Assembly: GCF_006974145.1 (NCBI RefSeq)
Contig: NZ_CP039456.1
Location: forward strand, 1,332,001-1,396,000
Source of the DNA: Changchengzhania lutea
GTDB taxonomy: Bacteria > Bacteroidota > Bacteroidia > Flavobacteriales > Flavobacteriaceae
Direction: 5' to 3'
Length of the DNA: 64,000 nt
In this document: positions 50,578 through 61,882 of the stretch, one piece after another
Numbering within the stretch: the stretch's first letter is position 1
How the letters are laid out: each line of letters starts with the position of its first letter
Position numbers and translations under genes: made by a program
Notes under the pieces: generated by a model
Told to the model about the DNA's origin: nothing
Databases searched by the model: none
The model's input: the letters and a program-made list of their open reading frames with translations, nothing else

Positions 50578-53343
50578 ATGAAAAAAATTCTCCCAATTTT
50601 CATGTTGTTTTTATGCGGTATCACCTACGCTCAAACAACAATTACCGGGACTGTTGTTGATGACAGTGGTCAACCCATTCCTGGTGCAAACATCATAGTT
50701 ACTGGAACTTCCACTGGAACAGTAACAGACTTTGATGGTAATTTTTCACTCATTTACGCTCAAAACCCTCCATTTTCGGTACAAGCAAGTAGTGTAGGGT
50801 TTGAAACAGTGACTGTTGAAGTTACATCAAATAATCAAAAAATTGATTTTATCCTTAACGAAGGAACTTCTCTAGATGAAGTAGTCATTTCGGCATCGAG
50901 AACTCCTGAGCGTATTTTCGAATCACCAGTAACTGTGGAGCGTTTCGGATTAAAGGAAATTAAAAATACAGCTTCAGCAGGTTTTTACGATGGATTAGAA
51001 AATCTAAAAGGGGTTGATATTAATACGAATAGTTTAACTTTTAAGTCGATAAACACCAGAGGATTTGCAACATTTGCAAACACACGTTTTATGCAGTTGG
51101 TAGATGGCATGGACAATTCGGCACCCGCATTGAATTTCCCAATCGGAAATTTGGTTGGAATGAATGAGACCGATGTAGCTAGCGTCGAGCTATTACCTGG
51201 AGCGGCATCTGCTCTTTATGGAGCGAACGCATTCAATGGTATCTTATTTATGCGAAGTAAAAGTCCTTTTGATTTTCAAGGCATTAGTGGTTATCATAAA
51301 CAAGGTATTACTTCGCAAGACGCTGGTGGGGACAATACCTATAGAGATTCTGGTATCAGAGCAGCTTATAAGTTCAGTAATAAATTTGCTGCCAAAGTCA
51401 ACTTTGGATGGTTAAAAGGGACAGATTGGACTGCTGATAATTATAATGGTAAACCAGGAACTGGTGCTACCAGAGAAAGTCTCGATTATGATGGAATTAA
51501 CGTTTATGGTGATTTGGTTGCTGCTAACATTAACGTATTAGCTGGCGGAACTGGTATTGTACCAGATGTGGTTGTAAGTAGAACTGGCTACGAAGAAAGA
51601 GACTTGACAAACTATAATGCAGAAAGTATTAAAGCAGATTGGGGCTTGTATTTTCGGCCTTGGGAAAATGATTTTGAAATTCAATACGTTGGAAAGTTTG
51701 GTACAGGAAATACCATATACCAAGGTAGTAACAGATACAATATTAATGGTTTCTCGCAACAGCAACATAAAATTGAAGTAAAGAATGATAATTTCTTTGT
51801 TAGAGGCTATGTCGTTTCAGATAAAGCTGGAGATTCTTATGATATGGTATTCACAGGTGTTAATATAAATAGAGCATGGAAGTCTGATGAACAATGGTTT
51901 GGTGAGTATATCAACACTTATGTTGGTGCCACACTTACAGGAGCAACAGATACTCAAGCTCATGCTGCCGCAAGAGCACAGGCAGAGTCAGGGCGTTTTT
52001 TACCTGGCACTCCAGAATTTGAAGCTGCATTCAATAAAAGTATTAACGACCCTGATTTGACTACAGGTTCTAAATTCCAGGATGCATCTAAATATTATCA
52101 TAGTGATGTCAATTACAACTTTAGTCATTTATGGGATGTAGTAGATATTCAAGTTGGTGGCTCATATAGACAATACAGTTTAAATTCTTCTGGGACTATT
52201 TATACGGATTTTGATGGTCCTATTGATTATTCTGAATATGGAATCTACACCCAACTCCAAAAAGAATTTGAGTTGAATGATGACATGCAATTAAAACTTA
52301 CGGGTTCTGCACGTTACGATAAATCTGAATTTTTCGATGGCTTTATTTCTCCCAGAATTTCTGCTGGTTTAACAGTAAACAGAAATCATAATATTAGAGC
52401 TTCAGTACAAACAGGTTTTAGAAACCCAACCACACAAGATTTATTTATAGGTCTTAATGCTGGTCCAAGAGTTTTAGTTGGTTCTGCTCCAGATAATTTA
52501 GATCGTTATGAAAGAACTTATAACATCAACCCAGGAGGTATTGCTTTGGGTCAACCAGCTACGGTTTCTCAAACGGGTCGAGCTGCTTATGAAAATTCAT
52601 TCTTAAAATCATCAGTAGATGCATATTTAGCAAGTGGTAACAATGTGAACAATAGAGATGCTAGTTTATTAGAAGTTGGTAACTCTGATGTTGTTAAGCC
52701 TGAAAAGGTTACTTCTGTTGAAGTTGGATACAGAGGTAAGCTAAATAAGGTAATCATTGATATGAGTGTTTATTACAACAAGTACCAAGATTTTATTTCT
52801 GGAGAAGTTGTGAGCGCACCGTTCTATGGTACTGCTGGAACTGATGATATTTCTGTTGATGCAATTTCAAATCGCGATTTTCGTGATTATCAAACCTATA
52901 ACAATTCTGAAGCAGATATCAATTCTTATGGTGGCTCTATAGGTTTAAATATGAAAGTTTTAGGAGGTTTTGATTTAGGTGGAAGTTATACCTATACTAA
53001 ACAGGATTTTGACCAAGCTGCTTTCCCTGACTTTATTACAAGCTTCAATACACCAGAACATAAAACTAAATTAAGTTTTGGAAACACTGAACTATTTAAA
53101 AACTTCGGATTTAATGCCGCTTGGAGATGGAGTGACACCTATTATTGGCAAGCTACCTTTGGCAATGGTCAAATTCCAGCCTATCATGTTATAGACGCAC
53201 AAATTAATTACACAGTCCCATCACTTAAGTCATCATTTAAAGTAGGAGCAACAAATTTACTTGGGGATGAATATTTTACAGCCATTGGTGTTGGTAGCAT
53301 TGGATCCATGTATTACTTGTCTTGGACTATTAATAACTTATAA
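50578..53343 (+). CDS. TonB-dependent outer membrane receptor
   Basis: 921 residues. Signal peptide MKKILPIFMLFLCGITYAQ; carboxypeptidase-regulatory-like domain about 20-100 (ITGTVVDDSGQPIPGANIIV); plug about 100-230 with VVISASRTPERIFESPVTVE, FKSINTRGFATFANTRFMQL and VELLPGAASALYGANAFNG; barrel to the C terminus (YYLSWTINNL). It is followed after 12 bases by an SGNH-hydrolase lipoprotein, suggesting import of an ester-containing compound released or bound by that partner. The substrate is not known. Confidence 0.9.
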   Translation: MKKILPIFMLFLCGITYAQTTITGTVVDDSGQPIPGANIIVTGTSTGTVTDFDGNFSLIYAQNPPFSVQASSVGFETVTVEVTSNNQKIDFILNEGTSLDEVVISASRTPERIFESPVTVERFGLKEIKNTASAGFYDGLENLKGVDINTNSLTFKSINTRGFATFANTRFMQLVDGMDNSAPALNFPIGNLVGMNETDVASVELLPGAASALYGANAFNGILFMRSKSPFDFQGISGYHKQGITSQDAGGDNTYRDSGIRAAYKFSNKFAAKVNFGWLKGTDWTADNYNGKPGTGATRESLDYDGINVYGDLVAANINVLAGGTGIVPDVVVSRTGYEERDLTNYNAESIKADWGLYFRPWENDFEIQYVGKFGTGNTIYQGSNRYNINGFSQQQHKIEVKNDNFFVRGYVVSDKAGDSYDMVFTGVNINRAWKSDEQWFGEYINTYVGATLTGATDTQAHAAARAQAESGRFLPGTPEFEAAFNKSINDPDLTTGSKFQDASKYYHSDVNYNFSHLWDVVDIQVGGSYRQYSLNSSGTIYTDFDGPIDYSEYGIYTQLQKEFELNDDMQLKLTGSARYDKSEFFDGFISPRISAGLTVNRNHNIRASVQTGFRNPTTQDLFIGLNAGPRVLVGSAPDNLDRYERTYNINPGGIALGQPATVSQTGRAAYENSFLKSSVDAYLASGNNVNNRDASLLEVGNSDVVKPEKVTSVEVGYRGKLNKVIIDMSVYYNKYQDFISGEVVSAPFYGTAGTDDISVDAISNRDFRDYQTYNNSEADINSYGGSIGLNMKVLGGFDLGGSYTYTKQDFDQAAFPDFITSFNTPEHKTKLSFGNTELFKNFGFNAAWRWSDTYYWQATFGNGQIPAYHVIDAQINYTVPSLKSSFKVGATNLLGDEYFTAIGVGSIGSMYYLSWTINNL

Positions 53344-53355
53344 AAATTGATTAAA

Positions 53356-54981
53356 ATGAAAAGCATTAAATACATATTCCTTTCAGCTGTCCTAATAACG
53401 TTTACAGCTTGTAGTGAAGACGATTACGATTATACCCCAAACCCAGAACCAGTACCAGCTTTTACTGCTGGTAGTGCAGATTTTACAAACTATGTTGCTG
53501 TTGGAGCCTCTTTTACAGCGGGTTTCACGGATGGCGCTTTGTTTATTGCTAGTCAGCAAAACTCATTTCCAAACATACTATCACAGCAATTTGGTAGCGC
53601 AAATTTTTCACAACCACTGATGAATGATAATATTGGTGGACTACTATTTGGTGGAAACATTATAACTAATCCAAGGCTATTTTTCAATGGCTCTGGACCT
53701 GCTGTTTTACCTGCAATACCAACAACTGAAACAACAAATATTCTTTCAGGATCCTTCTCTAATATGGGAGTTCCTGGAGCAAAAAGTTTTCATTTCGTAG
53801 CTCCTGGTTATGGTAACCTTGCAGGAGTACCTGTTGGAGCTGCAAATCCTTATTTTGCAAGAATGGCATCATCTACAAATGCAACTATTATTGGTGATGC
53901 TGTCGCTCAGAATCCTACTTTTTTCACACTCTCTGAAGTAGGAGGAAATGATGTTTTAGGGTTTGCAACTTCTGGAGGATCAGGAGTTGACCAAACAGGG
54001 AATTTGGATCCAGCTACTTATGGTGGAAATGACATTACAGACCCTAATGTATTTGCCCAAGTTTTTTCAGGCCAAGTCACAGCATTAACCGCAAACGGTG
54101 CTAAAGGTGTTGTTGCTAACGTACCCTATATTACTAATTTACCTCACTTTACCACGGTGCCATTTGCTCCATTAGATCCAACAAATCCAGATTTTGGCCC
54201 TCAAATACCAACATTGAATACAGTTTTTGGTGCGCTAAATCCAATTTTTCAAGCCATTGACCCAAGTCGGGTGATTGTTTTTTCTGAAACGGCGGCAAGC
54301 CCTGTGGTTATTAAGGATGAAAGTCTGCCTAATATCGCAGCACAAATTTCAGGAGCACTAGCTGCCAGTCCAGCTTTTCCCGTTTTCCTTTCTCAGTTTG
54401 GTTTAGACGGAAGCAACCCGACTATTGTACAAACCGTAGCTGGTTTGTTTGGAAGTTTGTATGGACAAGCAAGACAAGCTACAGAAGATGATTTACTAGT
54501 GCTACCAAGTAGCTCAATTATTGGTACAGTAAATACCGCTTTTGCAGGCCAACTAGCCCTAGCAGGATTATCTCAAGCTGTTGCGGGTCAATTTGCTGTA
54601 GAAGGCGTCACGCTTCCTTTAGAAGATAAGTGGGTTTTATTACCAAGTGAACAGCTCGCTATTAGAACTGCAACAGATGCTTACAACGCAACAATTGCGA
54701 GCGTTGCTTCTGCTAACAGTTTAGCTTTGGTTGATTTTAAAGGCATTTTGGAGGAGGCTTCCACTACAGGAATCTCTGATGGTGATTTCACGCTTACAAC
54801 TGATTTGGTTTCAGGTGGTTTAGTAAGTTTAGATGGTGTACATTTAACAGCTAGAGGTTATGCTATAATGGCTAATAAATTTTTGGAAGCTATTGATACT
54901 ACTTATGGCTCCAATTTTATAGCTGCTGGAGTTAAGGCAAATCCTGGAGATTACCCAACAAATTATTCTCCTAACTTATAA
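53356..54981 (+). CDS. SGNH/GDSL-type hydrolase lipoprotein
   Basis: 541 residues from the ATG at 53356; an in-frame TTG at 53347 would add MIK and is less likely. Lipobox FTAC in the signal peptide MKSIKYIFLSAVLITFTAC. Block I of the SGNH family is present as VAVGASFTAGFTDGA (GDS altered to GAS, with the Ser kept), block III as LSEVGGNDVLGF (Gly, Asn) and block V as DGVHLTARGYAIMANKF (Asp, His), so the catalytic set looks complete. A long central insertion rich in Ala, Gly and Pro separates them. Likely a surface or periplasmic esterase/lipase co-transcribed with the TonB receptor, ending at a clear terminator. Confidence 0.85.
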   Translation: MKSIKYIFLSAVLITFTACSEDDYDYTPNPEPVPAFTAGSADFTNYVAVGASFTAGFTDGALFIASQQNSFPNILSQQFGSANFSQPLMNDNIGGLLFGGNIITNPRLFFNGSGPAVLPAIPTTETTNILSGSFSNMGVPGAKSFHFVAPGYGNLAGVPVGAANPYFARMASSTNATIIGDAVAQNPTFFTLSEVGGNDVLGFATSGGSGVDQTGNLDPATYGGNDITDPNVFAQVFSGQVTALTANGAKGVVANVPYITNLPHFTTVPFAPLDPTNPDFGPQIPTLNTVFGALNPIFQAIDPSRVIVFSETAASPVVIKDESLPNIAAQISGALAASPAFPVFLSQFGLDGSNPTIVQTVAGLFGSLYGQARQATEDDLLVLPSSSIIGTVNTAFAGQLALAGLSQAVAGQFAVEGVTLPLEDKWVLLPSEQLAIRTATDAYNATIASVASANSLALVDFKGILEEASTTGISDGDFTLTTDLVSGGLVSLDGVHLTARGYAIMANKFLEAIDTTYGSNFIAAGVKANPGDYPTNYSPNL

Positions 54982-55007
54982 TAATTCAATTCAAATATAT
55001 TATACTG

Positions 55008-55037
55008 AAACACCTTCTTACCGAAGGTGTTTTTTTT
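55008..55037 (+). terminator. Rho-independent terminator after the SGNH hydrolase gene
   Basis: AAACACCTTC (55008-55017) pairs with GAAGGTGTTT (55023-55032), followed by more T residues; 27 bases after the stop. Confidence 0.88.
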
Positions 55038-55083
55038 GTCTAAAAAAGGCATAGTTTGATACAAAAATTTAAATTAAAAAATA

Positions 55084-55091
55084 TATCTTTG
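55084..55091 (+). promoter_or_regulatory. -7 promoter element for atpD-atpC
   Basis: TATCTTTG is an exact TAnnTTTG match followed by CACGC; a TTG lies about 25 bases upstream. The leader before the atpD ATG would be about 55 bases. Confidence 0.6.
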
Positions 55092-55148
55092 CACGCGAAA
55101 ACATCAAGTGTGTTCATAGAATTAAATCGCATAATATTAAACATATAA

Positions 55149-56660
<1,512 letters not shown>

Positions 56661-56676
56661 TTGGTTAATGGTTTAT

Positions 56677-56713
56677 AGTTTATGGTTGCTAGTTTTACCA
56701 ACAACCATAAACT
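56677..56713 (+). repeat. Inverted repeat between atpD and atpC
   Basis: AGTTTATGGTTG (56677-56688) pairs perfectly with CAACCATAAACT (56702-56713) across a 13-base loop in the 74-base intercistronic gap. It could stabilise or attenuate the transcript, or be a dispersed repeat; no T-run follows. Confidence 0.65.
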
Positions 56714-56734
56714 AATAACAAACAACTATAAAAT

Positions 56735-57010
56735 ATGTATTTAGAAATTGTATCTCCAGAAGCATCCCTAGTAAGTGGCGAAGTTGAAAGCGTTACTGTT
56801 CCAGGTGTCGATGGTGAATTCCAAATGTTAAATAATCATGCCGCCATTGTTTCACTATTGGCTGAAGGTGAAGTAAGGTTTCAAGGAAATCCTGCAATTA
56901 CCATAGGCTACGAAAATAAATTTACTCAGAAAAACGGTAAATGGGTTATGCATATTAATGGCGGAACCATTGAAATGAAAGATAATAAAGTTATTGTTTT
57001 AGCAGACTAG
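56735..57010 (+). CDS. atpC: F1Fo ATP synthase subunit epsilon (short form)
   Basis: 91 residues: only the N-terminal beta-sandwich domain (MYLEIVSPEASLVSGEVESV, VPGVDGEFQMLNNHAAIVSL) is present; the C-terminal two-helix domain that inhibits ATP hydrolysis in many bacteria is missing. This short form is common in Bacteroidota, so it is not a truncation by mutation. Follows atpD by 74 bases and ends at a strong bidirectional hairpin. Confidence 0.93.
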   Translation: MYLEIVSPEASLVSGEVESVTVPGVDGEFQMLNNHAAIVSLLAEGEVRFQGNPAITIGYENKFTQKNGKWVMHINGGTIEMKDNKVIVLAD

Positions 57011-57022
57011 ATTTTATTTTAC

Positions 57023-57068
57023 AATATATTAAAAACGCGAAGCAAATGCTTCGCGTTTTTTTATGCCC
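57023..57068. repeat. Left copy of a 46-bp direct repeat containing a terminator hairpin
   Basis: Same sequence as 60369-60414 with 43 of 46 positions identical and no gaps. It covers the bidirectional terminator between atpC and the ASPIC/FG-GAP gene and ends 1 base before that gene's stop codon. See the right copy and the finding. Confidence 0.85.
57031..57062. terminator. Bidirectional terminator between convergent atpC and the FG-GAP gene
   Basis: AAAAACGCGAAGC (57031-57043) pairs perfectly with GCTTCGCGTTTTT (57048-57060) around AAAT. A-run on one side and T-run on the other serve both strands. Confidence 0.9.
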
Positions 57069-57069
57069 T

Positions 57070-60000
57070 TTACCTAATCTTTAATAGGCTAAGTTCTTCA
57101 TTTGCATTCATCAAAATAAAATATAATTCGTCGTTTATAACAATACGCTCAATAGCCTTAACTTCATTATTCGGCAAACTTATTAAATCTTTATAGTCAG
57201 ATATTTTATTGTTGTTATAAGTTAAAATATAACATTGAGAAGCATCGTAACGTATCGTTTCAACTTCTGAATCATATATACTTCCAACTCCCAATAATTC
57301 AAGTAAACCATCATTATTCATATCTAAAAACTCAAAATCTAGCGTAGGTCCAAATTGAGCTAAATTGGGTAAGCTTTTAAATTCAAAATCCCCATTGCCA
57401 TTATTCTGAATATAATACGAACTAAAACTGGAGGCTTGTAAATGAAGGGCAGACTCGATATTTTCTTTTCCGTAAACATCCATAATATTCGAATTGGCAA
57501 ACTCTCTAAATGTTTTAATTTTTTCGTTTAAGAAAGGTGTTTGTTGAGATGAACATTCCTTACCACGAATAGGAAATAAATCGCCATCAGATTCTTTACT
57601 TAATGCAATATCGTAGCTAGCATTGTCATCAAAATAATTAGCATAAATATGTAGTGGTTTCTTTTCTGTTGGATGAAATTTATTATTTTCTCCTAAGTTT
57701 CCAACAAAATAATCATCATCGCCATCGGTATCAAAATCTATCGCGCATATGGTTTGAAACCAACCTGTAATGGTATTTGTTGGCAAATCTACTTTTGTAA
57801 AAGTGCCCTTTTCATTATTAAAAAATGTGACAGGCATCCATTCGCCTGCCAAAACTAAATCGACATCGCCATCACTATCATAATCTGAAAACTGGGCATC
57901 GTTTACTAAACCAATGGTCTCTAACTCCTTAGCTTTTATCGAAGTCATGTTTATAAAGTATCCGTTTTTATTTTCCAATAAATACGATGTTGGTTCCTTG
58001 GGATATTTCCCTGGAACTATGCGTCCGCCAACAAATAAATCTAAATCACCATCATTATCATAATCGCCAGTGGCAATGGCCTTTGTAATCGTCAACATTT
58101 CTGGAAGTTTTCGTTTCGAAAAATTTCCTTTACCGTCATTTATATATAACCTGTCTTGAAGTAAAGTGCTTTTTTCTGGTTGACTGTAGTTACCCGAAGC
58201 AACATATAAATCTAAATCGTTGTCATTATCAACATCAAAAAACAATGCATTGTTATCATTATACGCTTTATCTTTTTCAAATAACTCCTGATTTGTTTTC
58301 ACAAAAGTTCCTAAATTATTTTGAATATAAAGTTCTGCAGAAAATCCTATTGTATTTCCAATGAAAACATCGTCTAAACCATCGTTATTCACATCGGCAA
58401 CGCTTAGTGCATTATCAATTGTAGATTGCTTTTGAGGTAATAATAACTGCAAGTTGTAATCGTTAAAATTAACAGATTTGTGTTTGTAATCAATTCCTAT
58501 GCTAGAGGCAGAAATTGAATCGAATAATGACACTTCTTTTTTAACATCAACATCTTCTTTTTTTGCTTTTGAATAAGACAAGGTTAAGCGCTTATTTGCT
58601 TCAATATTTGTTAAAGTTTCTGTCTTATTATCATTCCAAATCACTTTCAAACTATCTACAACTTTTGATTCTCCCAACCCAAAATTCAAATTAAAACTTA
58701 CTGATGATTGATAGCCTCTACTCGTATATAGTTGCTTTAATTGTTGTGTATTATTAGTGTAAACTTCAACTTTTGCACCGATGCCTTTTATGTTTTCTTT
58801 TGAGCCTTCTAAACTTAATGTTACATAGTTAGCTTCTGTATTATTCCTATAAATAGATGCTTTATCTGACTGATTATTAAGCACAAGATCGAGGTCGCCA
58901 TCATTATCAAGATCGGCATAAGCGGCACCGTTTGAATTTATTTTAGCGTCAAAACCAAAATCAAGAGAGACATCTTTAAAAGTATAATCGGCATTATTTT
59001 TAAACATATAATTTGTAAGCTTTTCTGAAGGAATTAAATTAGTAGCTTCTTCTAAACTTTCCTTTTTATTATAGTTTATATTTTTTCTGCGCATGGTATT
59101 TCTAAAATCCTGATTAGAAAGGTCTTTATCTATTCCGTTGGTAACAAACACATCGTTAAAGCCATCATTGTTAAAATCGGCAATTAAGGGCGCCCAACTC
59201 CAGTCTGTTTTTGCTATTCCCGAAAACTGGCCAATTTCACTAAAAGTTCCATTTCCGGAATTAAGTTGTAACATATTAGACATGTATTGATGGTGATAGC
59301 CTTTGTTCACCATACGATTAAATTTTGCCGTGCTCATGGATGGCATATTTTCTTTTCCGCGCTTTCTATCGGCAGCCATCATGTCTAAAACAATAAGATC
59401 TGGTAACAAATCATTATTAATATCAGCAAAATCAGAGCCCATGCTATTGTTTGAAATATGCTTAAAGTTCTCTAGAACAGAGTTTTCGAAAGTGCCATCT
59501 TTATTGTTAATGTATAAAAAATCGGGTTCTAAAAAATCGTTTGCCACATAGATATCTGGCCATGAATCGTTATTAAAATCGCCAATAGAGGCACTTAAAC
59601 CCCATGCTTTTTTAGTGGAAATCCCCGATGTTTTCGTGACGTCTTTATAGACGCCATTGTCGTTTCTGAATAACCGGTCTATATCATCTTTTGTTAATCT
59701 ACTTTGATATTGAGGTGGGCTGAGTAAATCGTTATTAAAATTTGAGCTATGGTTAACGAGATACATATCTAAATCGCCATCTTTATCGTAGTCTAGAAAA
59801 TAAGCCTGTGTTGAAAAACCATATTCTTTTAGCCCATATTTTAAAGCCTCTTCCTTAAAAGTATTGTTTTTTTGATTGATAAAAAGCTTGTTTTGCCGCG
59901 CCCTGCGATTGTTTAATGATCCCGATTTACAAACATAAATATCCAACCACCCATCGTTATTAATATCTACCATAGCAACTCCTGTAGTCCAGCCTGTATC

Positions 60001-60357
60001 ATCTTCGACTTTAGCTTTTTCAGTAATATCTTCAAATACAAAGTTCCCTTTGTTTAAGTATAATTTATTGGAATTTTGATTAGAGGTAAAGTAAACATCT
60101 TCTAAACCGTCGTTATTAATGTCGCCTACAGCTACGCCTCCGCCATTATATATATATGAGTAGTTTAAAAAATTGAAATCCAAATTTTCTTCAACTTTAT
60201 TCTCAAAATCTATTTTAGAATGGCTTTCTGGAATCGCTGTGAACACAGTGTTTTTTCCATCGTCAAAAGGAACAAAATTGTTTTCTTCGCTACAGCTTAT
60301 ACAAAAGCAAATTAAGGTTATGAATAATATGTGCTTTAAACTCATAGCTGACTTCAT
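57070..60357 (-). CDS. FG-GAP/VCBS-repeat lipoprotein with ASPIC/UnbV domain
   Basis: 1095 residues with lipobox CISC in a signal peptide (the start could also be the ATG four codons later). About thirteen calcium-binding loops of the form D-x-N/D-x-D-G-x-x-D are spread along the protein (for example DINNDGLEDV, DYDKDGDLDM, DLDNDGDLDL, DYDSDGDVDL), marking integrin-like FG-GAP/VCBS beta-propeller repeats. Between about 520 and 600 lies the ASPIC/UnbV segment (GIGAKVEVYTNN, FGLGESKVVDSLKVIW). Proteins of this type in Bacteroidota are surface lipoproteins often encoded near SusC/SusD genes and thought to bind glycans or adhere. No SusCD pair is beside it here; a FucP-type sugar transporter lies upstream. 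The gene is enclosed by direct copies of a terminator repeat. Confidence 0.88.
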   Translation of the reverse strand: MKSAMSLKHILFITLICFCISCSEENNFVPFDDGKNTVFTAIPESHSKIDFENKVEENLDFNFLNYSYIYNGGGVAVGDINNDGLEDVYFTSNQNSNKLYLNKGNFVFEDITEKAKVEDDTGWTTGVAMVDINNDGWLDIYVCKSGSLNNRRARQNKLFINQKNNTFKEEALKYGLKEYGFSTQAYFLDYDKDGDLDMYLVNHSSNFNNDLLSPPQYQSRLTKDDIDRLFRNDNGVYKDVTKTSGISTKKAWGLSASIGDFNNDSWPDIYVANDFLEPDFLYINNKDGTFENSVLENFKHISNNSMGSDFADINNDLLPDLIVLDMMAADRKRGKENMPSMSTAKFNRMVNKGYHHQYMSNMLQLNSGNGTFSEIGQFSGIAKTDWSWAPLIADFNNDGFNDVFVTNGIDKDLSNQDFRNTMRRKNINYNKKESLEEATNLIPSEKLTNYMFKNNADYTFKDVSLDFGFDAKINSNGAAYADLDNDGDLDLVLNNQSDKASIYRNNTEANYVTLSLEGSKENIKGIGAKVEVYTNNTQQLKQLYTSRGYQSSVSFNLNFGLGESKVVDSLKVIWNDNKTETLTNIEANKRLTLSYSKAKKEDVDVKKEVSLFDSISASSIGIDYKHKSVNFNDYNLQLLLPQKQSTIDNALSVADVNNDGLDDVFIGNTIGFSAELYIQNNLGTFVKTNQELFEKDKAYNDNNALFFDVDNDNDLDLYVASGNYSQPEKSTLLQDRLYINDGKGNFSKRKLPEMLTITKAIATGDYDNDGDLDLFVGGRIVPGKYPKEPTSYLLENKNGYFINMTSIKAKELETIGLVNDAQFSDYDSDGDVDLVLAGEWMPVTFFNNEKGTFTKVDLPTNTITGWFQTICAIDFDTDGDDDYFVGNLGENNKFHPTEKKPLHIYANYFDDNASYDIALSKESDGDLFPIRGKECSSQQTPFLNEKIKTFREFANSNIMDVYGKENIESALHLQASSFSSYYIQNNGNGDFEFKSLPNLAQFGPTLDFEFLDMNNDGLLELLGVGSIYDSEVETIRYDASQCYILTYNNNKISDYKDLISLPNNEVKAIERIVINDELYFILMNANEELSLLKIR

Positions 60358-60368
60358 TTATTTTAAAA

Positions 60369-60414
60369 AATATATTAAAAACGTGAAGCAAATGCTTCGC
60401 GGTTTTTTATACCC
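60369..60414. repeat. Right copy of the 46-bp direct repeat; terminator of the sugar transporter gene
   Basis: Ungapped copy of 57023-57068 with three substitutions, two of them at hairpin positions (CGTGAAGC and GCTTCGCGG). On the minus strand the A-run becomes a T-run, so it can end transcription of the gene at 60473-61780. Confidence 0.85.
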
Positions 60415-60472
60415 ACAGATTAATGTAATATCCATTTGTAAAAGGAATCAAAAACATTAAACCATAAAAAAA

Positions 60473-61780
60473 TTACTCCTTTTTTAATCCAAGTTTATGC
60501 CCCAAAAAAGCATAATATAAAATAATGAGATAACATGGTAATAAAATCCAATAACCTTTTGTAGAAGCTTCTGCAAATGCCATGGCATCACTCATACCTT
60601 GAGCAACTAAATCCGCTTTATTTCCATCAACTAATTTTCCATATAATGGAGGTATTATTGCGCCTCCTGAAATAGCCATAATTAACAATGCTGAAGCTGT
60701 TTTAGTGAATTTACCCAACCCCTTTAATGTTAAAGGCCAAACAGCTGGCCAGACCAATGCATTAGCTGTCCCCAATGCTGCTACAAAAAGAACGGATACA
60801 AATCCTGAAGTAAAAATTATACAAAAAGTAAATATTATTCCTAAAATAGCGCTTGCTCTTAATGCTAAAGCTTGATTAACATATTTAGGAATTAAAAACA
60901 CACCTAGTCCATAAGTAGCAACCATCGCCATTAATGTAAAGGTTGTGAAAAATTTAGCATCAGTGGCGGGAAACCCTAAAGAAATACCGTAAGCTATAAT
61001 AGTGTCACCTGCTATAACTTCAGCACCAACATACACGAAAAGGGTTAATACTCCTAGCCATAAATGTGGAAATTGAAAAATACTGGTTTTAGCTGTTTCT
61101 CCTTCTTTTGATACTTCAATCGGTTCGGCTTCAACATGTGGCAACGGTGCTTTTCTAATTAGAACCCCTAATATAAAAAGAACAACTGCCATAACAATAT
61201 AAGGCGTTACAACACTATCTGCCATAGCATCTAACAAGAGTCCTTTTTCAACAGCACTAACGATACTTAATTTTTCTTTAATTTCGTCTATTCCTGATAA
61301 TAAAAGAGCTCCAAAAATTAGTGAGCCTAAGGCACCTGCAACCTTATTCGCAATTCCCATAATTGCTATACGCTTTGCGGCACTTTCAATAGGTCCTAAA
61401 ATAGTAATATAGGGGTTTGAAGCTGTTTGTAACAAAGTCATCCCCATACCTTGTACAAAAATCCCTAATAAAAACACCCAATATGTTCTTGCCTCTGCTG
61501 CTGGAATAAAAACTAAAGCACCAATAGCCATGACAATTAAGCCTAAAGACATCCCTTTTCTATACCCAATTTTATTAATTATATAGGAAGCGGGTAAAGC
61601 CATAACCACAAAGGAAATGTAGGAAGCTGATGCTACTAAAAAGGATTGTGCAGACGTTAATTCACTAATAGTTTTCATAAAAGGTATTAAAGCACCATTA
61701 ATCCAAGTAACAAAACCGAAAATGAAAAATAATCCGGCTATGATAAGAATTGGAACTAAGTGTTTGTTCTTTGCTTGCAT
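60473..61780 (-). CDS. FucP-type sugar:H+ symporter (MFS)
   Basis: 435 residues with about twelve membrane helices. FucP/GluP family marks: FIFGFVTWINGALIPFMK in helix 1, GYRKGMSLGL between helices 2 and 3, GMGMTLLQTASNPYITILG in helix 4, and FLGHKLG near the C terminus. The family imports fucose, glucose, galactose or N-acetylglucosamine with protons across the inner membrane; which sugar cannot be told. It has its own terminator (the 46-bp repeat) and no sugar catabolic genes adjacent. Confidence 0.9.
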   Translation of the reverse strand: MQAKNKHLVPILIIAGLFFIFGFVTWINGALIPFMKTISELTSAQSFLVASASYISFVVMALPASYIINKIGYRKGMSLGLIVMAIGALVFIPAAEARTYWVFLLGIFVQGMGMTLLQTASNPYITILGPIESAAKRIAIMGIANKVAGALGSLIFGALLLSGIDEIKEKLSIVSAVEKGLLLDAMADSVVTPYIVMAVVLFILGVLIRKAPLPHVEAEPIEVSKEGETAKTSIFQFPHLWLGVLTLFVYVGAEVIAGDTIIAYGISLGFPATDAKFFTTFTLMAMVATYGLGVFLIPKYVNQALALRASAILGIIFTFCIIFTSGFVSVLFVAALGTANALVWPAVWPLTLKGLGKFTKTASALLIMAISGGAIIPPLYGKLVDGNKADLVAQGMSDAMAFAEASTKGYWILLPCYLIILYYAFLGHKLGLKKE

Positions 61781-61882
61781 TGATGTTTCTAGATTATTAG
61801 CTATGGTTATTAATAAAATTATATTTTAGTTTGTTTTACCGTCATTAATATTGAAGATGCATTCTTTAGTTTGTTTATATAA

